From Immundisolibacteraceae bacterium (GTDB lineage: Bacteria > Pseudomonadota > Gammaproteobacteria > Immundisolibacterales > Immundisolibacteraceae), in contig JAESTY010000345.1 in NCBI GenBank assembly GCA_016763355.1, forward strand, positions 1 through 5,050: 5,050 nucleotides of DNA, read 5' to 3'. A program made the translations under genes and the position numbers. The first letter of the stretch is position 1. Each line of letters opens with the position of its first letter. The notes below the pieces were generated by a model, which saw only the letters and a program-made list of their open reading frames with translations, made no database searches and was not told the origin of the DNA. Shown piece by piece: positions 1 to 5,050 of the stretch.

Positions 1-139
1 CAATTCGATTTTTTACGGCGACAAACTGCTGACCACCGATAATGCCGATGCGGCCGCCGATATGGCGCTGTTTGATCGGCTTGGTATTCAGCCGATGGAA
101 AAAGCCGAAGGCAAAGCCTCGATCTGTGCCACTGGCTAA
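1..139 (+). CDS. bioB: Biotin synthase BioB, C-terminal end only (5' truncated by window edge)
   Basis: Reading from base 2 gives 45 residues and then TAA at 137-139. They begin with NSIFYGDKLLTT, which closely matches the late conserved segment of the radical SAM enzyme biotin synthase (NSIFxGDKLLTT in the E. coli protein). A variable tail follows (LFDRLGIQPMEKAEG), ending in SICATG. BioB inserts sulfur into dethiobiotin, the last step of biotin synthesis, in the cytoplasm. The [4Fe-4S] CxxxCxxC motif and the rest of the barrel lie upstream of the window, so the catalytic part cannot be checked. The tail after the conserved segment is shorter than in E. coli. The stop overlaps the bioF start by one base (TAATG), which points to one transcript and coupled translation. 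The identification rests on this short motif plus the following bioF-bioC-bioD genes. Confidence 0.93.
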   Translation, partial: NSIFYGDKLLTTDNADAAADMALFDRLGIQPMEKAEGKASICATG

Positions 140-1308
140 TGACCGGACTGGTCGACCGGCTAGATCAAAGGCTTGAGGATTATCGTAATCAGGGGCTTTA
201 TCGCCAGCGGGTTATTAGCGCAGGGACTGGCCAGCTAGTTTTTAACAGTAATGATTATCTTGGCCTTGCGAACCACCCGAAGCTAAAAAAAACTCTGGCT
301 GATGCGGTAAATCGCTATGGGGCCGGTAGTGGTGGCTCGCATCTGGTTTGTGGCCACCATCACCAGCATCATTCCCTGGAACAGGAGCTGGCAGAGTTTG
401 TAGGGCGGGATCGGGCATTACTGTTCTCCAGCGGTTATATGGCCAATATCGGTGTGATGCAGACACTGTTGGGCCGTCATGACACAGTCGTCGGAGATCG
501 GCTTAATCATGCCTCGTTAATTGATGCGGTAAAAATTTGCTCAGCAAATCACCGACGTTATCGACATGGTGACCTGGCTGCAGCCACGCGAGCGGTGGCT
601 GAGGTTGAATCAGGCCAGGTATTGATCGCCACCGACGGAGTTTTCAGCATGGATGGTGATATCGCTCCGCTGCCAGAATTGGCAGCGCTTGCGGCTCAGA
701 CTGGCGCGACTTTGATGGTCGACGATGCCCACGGTTTTGGCGTGCTTGGCGATAGCGGTGCTGGCAGTTTGCAGGCCGTTGGTTTGACTCAGTCTGAGGT
801 GCCGGTGTTGATGGCTACTCTGGGTAAAGCGGCGGGATTGCAGGGCGCTTTTGTGGCCGGTAGTGAAACTTTAATTGAAGGATTGATTCAGTTTGCCCGT
901 ACTTCGATTTACACCACCGCATTGCCAGCATCGACCGCGGCAGGGTTACGAACCAGTTTGCATCTTATTCGAGATGAGTCGTGGCGGCGCGATAAGTTGC
1001 AAACCAATATTGATTATTTTCGTCGTGGAGCAGAGCAGTTGGAAGTTGAATTATTGAATTCATCGACGCCAATTCAGGGCATGGTGGCAGGCAGTAATCA
1101 GCGAGTGATGACCTGGTCTGATCAACTAGTAATGGCTGGCATTGCCGTGACCGCGATTCGATCGCCGACCGTGCCAGCTGGTAGCGAACGCCTGCGCATT
1201 ACCTTGCAGGCAGATCATTCAGAGCAGCAGATCGATCAACTGTTGGAATCGCTAGCCCTACTAAAATGTCCGATTGATTCAACCGATAGGGCAGTTATCG
1301 ATGAGTAA
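139..1308 (+). CDS. bioF: 8-amino-7-oxononanoate synthase (KAPA synthase)
   Basis: This 389-residue PLP enzyme (E. coli BioF has 384) condenses pimeloyl-ACP or pimeloyl-CoA with L-alanine to give 8-amino-7-oxononanoate, CO2 and the free carrier. It belongs to the alpha-oxoamine synthase family, fold type I. Visible landmarks are NSNDYLGLA (36-44), the glycine-rich GAGSGGSHLVCG (61-72), LLFSSGYMAN (94-103), LNHASLIDA with the ring-stacking His124, GVFSMDGD with Ser170, VDDAHGFG with Asp195 and His198, and ATLGKAAG with Lys230, the expected Schiff-base lysine. TAIRSPTVPAGSERLRITL near the C-terminus is also typical. All the PLP-contacting residues I can align to E. coli are present. ATG139 overlaps the bioB stop and has no clear Shine-Dalgarno sequence at normal spacing, so start-up by coupling to bioB is likely. 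An unusual histidine run, HHHQHH, lies at 73-78. The gene ends inside the start of bioC. Confidence 0.97.
   Translation: MTGLVDRLDQRLEDYRNQGLYRQRVISAGTGQLVFNSNDYLGLANHPKLKKTLADAVNRYGAGSGGSHLVCGHHHQHHSLEQELAEFVGRDRALLFSSGYMANIGVMQTLLGRHDTVVGDRLNHASLIDAVKICSANHRRYRHGDLAAATRAVAEVESGQVLIATDGVFSMDGDIAPLPELAALAAQTGATLMVDDAHGFGVLGDSGAGSLQAVGLTQSEVPVLMATLGKAAGLQGAFVAGSETLIEGLIQFARTSIYTTALPASTAAGLRTSLHLIRDESWRRDKLQTNIDYFRRGAEQLEVELLNSSTPIQGMVAGSNQRVMTWSDQLVMAGIAVTAIRSPTVPAGSERLRITLQADHSEQQIDQLLESLALLKCPIDSTDRAVIDE
1288..1291 (+). promoter_or_regulatory. Ribosome binding site that decides the bioC start
   Basis: AGGG lies 9 bases before ATG1301, inside the last codons of bioF. It favours ATG1301 over the in-frame TTG at 1274, which would add nine non-conserved residues. 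Family similarity also begins well downstream of ATG1301. Confidence 0.6.
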
Positions 1309-2200
1309 TCCTGATCAGCCGGAGCAGGGTAGGCCGGGCCAATCGGACTGGTTGCCAGACTTAACTCAGGCCCGGCAGGCGTTTAATCGTGCTGCCGATA
1401 GCTATGATGAATTTGCGATTCTGCAGCAGGAGGTGCAGTCGCGAACCCTGCAGCGCCTTGAACCCATATTGTTAACGCCAAAGCGGGTGCTGGATCTGGG
1501 CTGTGGTACCGGCCACGGGGTGCAGAAACTGGCAAAGCGATTTCCAAAAGCACAGATAGTTGGCGGTGACTTTGCCGAGCAGATGGTGCGCAAGGCTCGA
1601 GGCCGTCAACGCTGGTGGCAGAAACGTCGTTATGCGGTGCTGGATGCCCACGCGCTACCCTTTGCCGACGGCAGTTTTGATCTGATTTACAGCAGCTTGA
1701 CCCTGCAGTGGTGTATGGATATCGACCGGGTATTTGCTGAATGCAAGCGTGTATTACGCCCCGGTGGCTTGATGCAATTCAGCTCCTTAGGGCCTGATAC
1801 TCTGAATGAACTGCGCCTGGCCTCTGCTGAAGTGGATGGCAGCAGTCGGGTCAATCTATTTCTGGATATGCACGATGTAGGCGATGCCATGGTTCGCGCT
1901 GGCTTTGAAGCGCCGATACTGGATCTAGAGCGCATCGTCACCACCTATAAAACATTGCGTGATCTGGCCCACGACCTTAAGGGTATTGGTGCTCACAATG
2001 TCACGGTTGGCCGTCAGCGGGGCATGACTAGCAGACAGCGCTGGCGCCAATTGAATGAGGCCTATGAGCAATTTCGTGCTGATGGCCGCTTACCAGCCAC
2101 CTGGGAGGTTTATTACGCCCATGGTTGGTGTCCGGAGAAAACCCCTCAAATGACCAGTGGTTCTCGCGAAGTACCGATCCAGTGGTATCCCCAAAGCTGA
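1301..2200 (+). CDS. bioC: Malonyl-ACP O-methyltransferase BioC
   Basis: BioC is a SAM-dependent methyltransferase of class I (Rossmann-like) fold. It methylates the free carboxyl of malonyl-ACP so that fatty acid synthesis can extend it towards pimeloyl-ACP methyl ester. From ATG1301 the protein has 299 residues, longer than E. coli BioC (251). SAM motif I is VLDLGCGTG at 63-71, the acidic residue after strand 2 is Asp90 (VGGDFAEQM), and LDAHALPF follows at 114-121. The BioC hallmarks ARQAFNRAADSYDEFA (24-39), SSLTLQWCMD (131-140) and FSSLGPDTLNELR (160-172) are clear. The extra length is about 23 residues of hydrophilic, Gln/Pro-rich N-terminus plus a C-terminal extension with YYAHGWCPEK (271-280). 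The start overlaps bioF by 8 bases, suggesting translational coupling. No bioH lies between bioF and bioC. The family assignment is secure; the exact start is slightly less so. Confidence 0.95.
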   Translation: MSNPDQPEQGRPGQSDWLPDLTQARQAFNRAADSYDEFAILQQEVQSRTLQRLEPILLTPKRVLDLGCGTGHGVQKLAKRFPKAQIVGGDFAEQMVRKARGRQRWWQKRRYAVLDAHALPFADGSFDLIYSSLTLQWCMDIDRVFAECKRVLRPGGLMQFSSLGPDTLNELRLASAEVDGSSRVNLFLDMHDVGDAMVRAGFEAPILDLERIVTTYKTLRDLAHDLKGIGAHNVTVGRQRGMTSRQRWRQLNEAYEQFRADGRLPATWEVYYAHGWCPEKTPQMTSGSREVPIQWYPQS

Positions 2201-2207
2201 GCGATGC

Positions 2208-2211
2208 GGAG
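2208..2211 (+). promoter_or_regulatory. Ribosome binding site that decides the bioD start
   Basis: GGAG sits 5 bases before ATG2217, in the short gap after the bioC stop. It supports ATG2217 over a longer in-frame reading that would begin at GTG2157 inside bioC. From ATG2217 the protein aligns with E. coli BioD almost from its first residue. Confidence 0.7.
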
Positions 2212-2216
2212 CTGAT

Positions 2217-2888
2217 ATGGCAGGCGTTTTTGTTACCGGTACGGACACCGAGGTTGGCAAAACCTGGGTCAGTGTCGGTCTGATCCAGGCGCTGGCGAAC
2301 TCGGGTCGCCGCGTGGTCGGGATGAAACCGGTTGCCAGCGGCTGCCAGCGAACCGATCTTGGTTTGCGTAACGCTGATGCCTTGTTGTTGCAACAGGCAT
2401 CATCAGTGGGGGCAGATTACGCGACGGTTAACCCGTTTAGTTTTGAACCAGCGATCGCGCCTGAGGCAGCTGCCAATATGGCTGGCTTAGCGATTGAGCC
2501 CGGGGTTATTAAAGATTGTTTTGATCAACTTGCCGGTTTTGCGGATCTGGTAGTGGTAGAAGGTGTGGGTGGTTGGCGGGTGCCGCTAAACGGCGAATAT
2601 GATGTGGCCTCTATGGCTATAGATATTGGTTTGCCGGTGGTGCTGGTGGTCGGCATCCGTTTGGGCTGCATCAGTCATGCCCGGCTTTCAGCCGAATCGA
2701 TCCAGTCTAGCGGATTGCCTTTGCTGGGCTGGGTGGCCAATTGCGGCTCATCTACAGATGCTGATCAGGCGTCCATCGAAGCGCTTATCAAGGCGATGAA
2801 GGCACCTTGTCTTGGGGTAGTGCCCCGTGTGGCTTCGCCCAATGAAGTTGCCGGTTACTTGACGGTTGATTCGATCTTATTGCCTTAA
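2217..2888 (+). CDS. bioD: ATP-dependent dethiobiotin synthetase
   Basis: BioD closes the ureido ring of dethiobiotin from 7,8-diaminopelargonate, CO2 and ATP in the cytoplasm, the step before BioB. The protein has 223 residues (E. coli 225). The P-loop is GTDTEVGKT at 8-16, with Lys15 and Thr16. KPVASGC follows with Lys37 at 37, RNADAL carries Asp54, VVVEGVGGW carries Glu115, and LGWVAN ends in Asn175. These positions fall in nearly the same register as the E. coli active-site residues. One small change is EGVGG where EGAGG is common. VVLVVGIRLGCISHA (141-155) is also typical. The start is fixed by the GGAG at 2208 and by family alignment. It lies 16 bases after bioC, and as the last bio gene here it is followed by a 369-base non-coding gap. 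Confidence 0.97.
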   Translation: MAGVFVTGTDTEVGKTWVSVGLIQALANSGRRVVGMKPVASGCQRTDLGLRNADALLLQQASSVGADYATVNPFSFEPAIAPEAAANMAGLAIEPGVIKDCFDQLAGFADLVVVEGVGGWRVPLNGEYDVASMAIDIGLPVVLVVGIRLGCISHARLSAESIQSSGLPLLGWVANCGSSTDADQASIEALIKAMKAPCLGVVPRVASPNEVAGYLTVDSILLP

Positions 2889-2921
2889 GTTTGAGTGATA
2901 GTACGAGCGAGTATTTGGGGG

Positions 2922-2949
2922 TTGACGATTGCCAGGTTTGAAGTTTGAT
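2922..2949 (+). promoter_or_regulatory. Weak sigma70-like promoter candidate
   Basis: TTGACG at 2922-2927 matches five of six -35 consensus bases. TTTGAT at 2944-2949, after a 16-base spacer, matches four of six -10 bases. If real, it would give the cox transcript a leader of about 300 bases. A second weak pair is TTGCTA 3144-3149 with TTAAAT 3168-3173 (18-base spacer, four of six each), which lies closer to coxB. Matches this loose are common by chance in AT-rich DNA, so neither can be asserted. Confidence 0.22.
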
Positions 2950-2965
2950 CTGATTCAAGTCATTT

Positions 2966-2995
2966 AACTGGGTTAATCGGCTTTTTAAGGCAGTT
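2966..2995 (+). terminator. Possible weak hairpin terminator after bioD
   Basis: AACTG at 2966-2970 pairs with CAGTT at 2991-2995, and on the same axis TTAA 2973-2976 pairs with TTAA 2985-2988. A GG/GG internal mismatch separates the two short stems, and a short T run (2994-2997) follows. It lies about 77 bases past the bioD stop. The stem is AT-rich and interrupted, so it would be a poor intrinsic terminator. An alternative fold, TTAAC-TGG-GTTAA at 2964-2976, uses the same bases. Confidence 0.2.
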
Positions 2996-3011
2996 TTCAC
3001 CATGGCGAAAA
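2994..3011. repeat. 18-base near-perfect palindrome (possible operator)
   Basis: TTTTCACCATGGCGAAAA is symmetric about 3002/3003, with eight of nine base pairs complementary; only the 2999/3006 pair (A/C) fails. Its length and dyad symmetry suit a dimeric regulator, but I recognise no known operator in it. The central CCATGG could also be fortuitous. It does not begin a meaningful reading frame: the ATG at 3002 runs eight codons to a stop. Confidence 0.35.
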
Positions 3012-3070
3012 GGGTCAGCTTTCGGTAGTATTGGCGCCCAAAAAATATCATCGGGAAGTAGCTGTGGTGA

Positions 3071-3087
3071 AAGCCTTTAATAGGCTT
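3071..3087. repeat. Perfect 6-bp inverted repeat with a 5-base loop
   Basis: AAGCCT (3071-3076) and AGGCTT (3082-3087) are exact inverted copies around TTAAT. A T tract is lacking on either side, so it does not look like an intrinsic terminator. It may be a small hairpin in the cox leader or a chance repeat. Confidence 0.4.
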
Positions 3088-3215
3088 AAGTCCCATTCAA
3101 CCGCGTCGATATTCCATTAAGTGTTTTGGCGACCGTTGGTCAGTTGCTACTGATGTTGTTTTTCCAGTTAAATTTTTAATGTTGGTTTAGGTGTGCCACA
3201 GCGGTAGCTGAAGGG

Positions 3216-3226
3216 GCGCCAGGCGC
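3216..3226. repeat. 11-base GC palindrome just upstream of the coxB ribosome binding site
   Basis: GCGCC-A-GGCGC is perfectly symmetric about base 3221 and ends 16 bases before the coxB AGGAG. A one-base loop cannot form a full hairpin, so a protein-binding dyad or chance is more likely than an RNA stem. Confidence 0.3.
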
Positions 3227-3257
3227 GTGACTGATTGTTATTAGGAGATTTGTTCTG

Positions 3258-4409
3258 ATGTCTGTTAACGGAAAGTGGTTGGTGCGGCAGCTGGCGAAAA
3301 GCCGGGCTAGCCTTGGAGCGCTGATGGTCGCGCTTGGCACCCCGCAAGTGGCGCTAGCTGAGTGGGAAACCAACTTGACTCAGGGTGTTACCGATTATAG
3401 CCGCACGGTTTTCGATATCCATATGACCCTGTTCTGGATCTGTGTGGTGATCGGGATCGGTGTTTTTGGGGTGATGATTTATTCGATTTTTGCCCACAGA
3501 AAATCAAAAGGGGCTATACCAGCTACCTTTCATCACAGCACAGCGGTAGAAATAGCCTGGACTGTTCTGCCGACCCTGCTGCTGGTGGTGATGGCGATTC
3601 CAGCTACCATTGCGATGATTGAGCTTGAAGATAACTCTAAATCGGATATGACTATTCAGGTCACCGGTTTTCAGTGGAAATGGCAGTACAAATATCTGGG
3701 CGAAGACCTGAGTTTCTTCAGTAATCTATCTGCCGAGAGTCGGGATCAGGTCAGATACGACCGACCCGATGCCGAGAATTTTCTACTCGACGTTGATAAA
3801 CACCTGGTGATTCCAGTCGGTAAGAAAGTCCGTTTTCTGATTACTTCTAATGACGTGATCCACTCCTGGTGGGTGCCAGCTTTCGGTTGGAAACAGGATG
3901 CGATGCCTGGTTTCATTAATGAGGGCTGGACCAAAGTTGATGAGCCAGGAATCTACCGCGGCCAATGTACCGAGCTATGTGGTGTTGACCATGGCTATAT
4001 GCCGATTGTTGTCGAAGTGAAGCCTCTGGATGAATACGAGGCATGGATCGCTGAGCAGAAAGCTGAAGTGCTCGCTACTGCTGCCAGTGGTGACCGGGAA
4101 CGGGCCATGGATGAATTGATGGCTAAAGGCGAAAAAGTTTATATGACCTACTGTGTGGCTTGTCATCAGGCCAACGGTCAGGGTATTCCACCCGCCTTCC
4201 CGCCAATTGCCGGCGGACCGATCGCCACTGGACCGGTTGAAGGTCATTTAGATCAGGCGATGAATGGCGTACCGGGAACCGCTATGCAGGCGTTTGCGAA
4301 GCAGCTGAATGATGTTGATTTGGCTGCGGTGGTGACCTACCAGCGGAATGCTTTCGGTAACGATATGGGTGATCTGGTACAACCGGCCACGGTTAAAGCT
4401 GCCCGCTGA
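3258..4409 (+). CDS. coxB: Cytochrome c oxidase subunit II with fused C-terminal cytochrome c domain
   Basis: This 383-residue subunit II of an aa3-type (caa3-like) heme-copper oxidase passes electrons from cytochrome c to subunit I. A basic start and hydrophobic stretch ending VALA-E suggest a signal peptide cut near residue 34. Two membrane helices follow at about 56-77 and 97-120, then the aromatic FQWKWQYKY at 138-146. The periplasmic cupredoxin domain carries the CuA ligands His202 (VIHSWW), Cys237, Glu239, Cys241, His245 and Met248 (CTELCGVDHGYM), all present. After a helical linker (about 258-292) a class I cytochrome c domain has the heme motif CVACH at 299-303 and a likely distal ligand Met343 (GTAMQAF). 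The fusion is well known in bacterial oxidases and provides a built-in electron entry. ATG3258 is supported by AGGAG at 3243-3247 and by the signal peptide it opens. coxA follows after 32 bases. Confidence 0.97.
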   Translation: MSVNGKWLVRQLAKSRASLGALMVALGTPQVALAEWETNLTQGVTDYSRTVFDIHMTLFWICVVIGIGVFGVMIYSIFAHRKSKGAIPATFHHSTAVEIAWTVLPTLLLVVMAIPATIAMIELEDNSKSDMTIQVTGFQWKWQYKYLGEDLSFFSNLSAESRDQVRYDRPDAENFLLDVDKHLVIPVGKKVRFLITSNDVIHSWWVPAFGWKQDAMPGFINEGWTKVDEPGIYRGQCTELCGVDHGYMPIVVEVKPLDEYEAWIAEQKAEVLATAASGDRERAMDELMAKGEKVYMTYCVACHQANGQGIPPAFPPIAGGPIATGPVEGHLDQAMNGVPGTAMQAFAKQLNDVDLAAVVTYQRNAFGNDMGDLVQPATVKAAR

Positions 4410-4441
4410 GTTTTCGGCCTCACGAATTTCTGGAGAAAAAA

Positions 4442-5050
4442 ATGAGTACTACAGCCACTACTGCCACAAGTGCTGATGGTGAGCACGAGCACCACGGGCC
4501 GGCAAAGGGGATTGGTCGTTGGTTATTCGCCACCAATCACAAAGATATTGGCACCATGTATCTCTGGACCTCCCTGTTTCTGTTCCTGCTTGGCGGTTCA
4601 TTTGCCATGGTGTTCAGAATGGAACTGTTCCAGCCTGGCCTGCAACTGCTAGAGCCAGAATGGTTTAATCGCATGTTCACCATGCACGGTCTGATTATGG
4701 TATTTGGCGCCATCATGCCGGCCTGGGTTGGTTTTGCGAACTGGCAGATCCCTCTGATGGTGGGTGCGCCAGATATGGCCATGCCGCGGATGAATCTGCT
4801 GAGCTTCTGGTTATTGCCGGTGGCAATGCTGATGTTGGTCAGCACCTTTTTCATGGAAGGCAACGCGCCGGCATTTGGCTGGACCTTCTACGCGCCGCTA
4901 TCGACTACGTTCGCACCGGATACCACCGACTTTTTCATCTTTGGTGTGCATCTGCTGGGTATCTCTTCGATCATGGGCGCTATCAACGTGATCGTCACCA
5001 TCGTCAACCTGCGGGCTCCGGGGATGACCTTGATGAAAATGCCACTGTTC
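4442..5050 (+). CDS. coxA: Cytochrome c oxidase subunit I (aa3-type), N-terminal 203 codons, cut by window edge
   Basis: The reading frame stays open from ATG4442 to the last base. GGAG at 4432-4435, 6 bases before the ATG, supports this start. Subunit I is the catalytic membrane core that holds heme a and the heme a3-CuB site, reduces O2 to water and pumps protons. Landmarks are a His-rich cytoplasmic head (14-18), LFATNHKDIGTMYL (28-41), the low-spin heme a ligand His82 in FTMHGLIM, and the D-channel segment GFAN...GAPDMAMPRMN with Asn100, Asp111 and Asn118. Ser121 and a probable third channel Asn182 (GAIN) follow. About four membrane helices are seen (roughly 38-59, 78-99, 121-138, 163-188). 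The CuB and heme a3 histidines lie beyond the window. Leu119 stands where the Rhodobacter and bovine enzymes have a second Asn (RMNN). It is very probably cotranscribed with coxB. Confidence 0.97.
   Translation, partial: MSTTATTATSADGEHEHHGPAKGIGRWLFATNHKDIGTMYLWTSLFLFLLGGSFAMVFRMELFQPGLQLLEPEWFNRMFTMHGLIMVFGAIMPAWVGFANWQIPLMVGAPDMAMPRMNLLSFWLLPVAMLMLVSTFFMEGNAPAFGWTFYAPLSTTFAPDTTDFFIFGVHLLGISSIMGAINVIVTIVNLRAPGMTLMKMPLF

Larger units (their letters stand above)
2889..3257 (+). other. Non-coding gap between the bio and cox operons
   Basis: There are 369 bases between the bioD stop and the coxB start. I see no credible gene on either strand; plus-strand readings from the ATGs I checked (3002, 3154, 3180) end within nine codons. 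By eye the gap is richer in T and A than the flanking genes. It should hold the end of the bio transcript and the cox promoter. No classical GC-rich hairpin with a long T run is present. Inverted repeats at 2964-2976, 2966-2995, 2994-3011, 3071-3087 and 3216-3226 are the visible structure, and the main ones are listed separately. The coxB ribosome binding site AGGAG is at 3243-3247, 10 bases before the ATG. Confidence 0.75.

Noticed and set aside
1274..1300. TTG1274 as the bioC start
   Set aside because: It adds nine residues with no family similarity, while ATG1301 has AGGG at suitable spacing.
2028..2393. Minus-strand frame of 121 codons opposite the bioC-bioD junction
   Set aside because: Both sense-strand genes are certain from active-site motifs; the reverse reading has no domain signature.
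3002..3028. Tiny reading frame from the ATG inside the 2994-3011 palindrome
   Set aside because: It has only eight codons and no ribosome binding site, so nothing supports a leader peptide.
3071..3087. Inverted repeat read as a Rho-independent terminator
   Set aside because: The stem is only 6 bp, and no T tract follows on either strand.
2788..3096. Minus-strand open frame of 102 codons across the bioD end and the gap
   Set aside because: A third of it is antisense to bioD, its ATG has no ribosome binding site, and the translation shows no recognisable family or domain.
4470..4652. Plus-strand frame of 60 codons just inside coxA
   Set aside because: It lies wholly within the clear coxA frame (4442 onward), which carries all the subunit I motifs; this is an out-of-frame shadow.
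4537..4863. Minus-strand frame of 108 codons opposite coxA
   Set aside because: It is antisense to a highly conserved coding region and has no family features.

Overview
The window holds two ordinary chromosomal operons on the + strand, most likely from a gammaproteobacterium. This placement is inferred from gene order and protein character, not from a database search. The coding regions look uniform, with moderate GC by eye. I see no insertion sequence, phage gene, tRNA, rRNA or CRISPR array.

Bases 1-2888 are the distal part of a biotin synthesis operon, in the order bioB (3' end only), bioF, bioC, bioD. The genes are packed tightly: bioB and bioF share one base (TAATG), bioC starts 8 bases before bioF ends, and 16 bases separate bioC from bioD. 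BioC opens the pathway by methylating a malonyl thioester so that it can pass through fatty acid synthesis. BioF then makes 8-amino-7-oxononanoate (KAPA), BioD closes the ureido ring to give dethiobiotin, and BioB inserts sulfur to give biotin. Two steps are not encoded here: bioA (KAPA to DAPA) and the pimeloyl-ACP methyl ester esterase (bioH or an equivalent). Both must lie elsewhere.

Bases 2889-3257 are a 369-base non-coding gap, apparently richer in AT than the genes. It contains several short inverted repeats and weak promoter-like hexamers, but no convincing gene. The end of the bio transcript and the start of the cox transcript should both fall here.

Bases 3258-5050 begin an aa3-type cytochrome c oxidase operon: coxB (subunit II with CuA and a fused C-terminal cytochrome c domain), then coxA (subunit I), which runs off the window after 203 codons. 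CoxB takes electrons from the periplasmic side through heme c and CuA and passes them to the heme a and heme a3-CuB centres of CoxA, where oxygen is reduced and protons are pumped. I found no evidence of an undescribed system. The points most worth a second look are the missing bioH, the structured bioD-coxB gap, and small sequence departures in CoxA and BioF.
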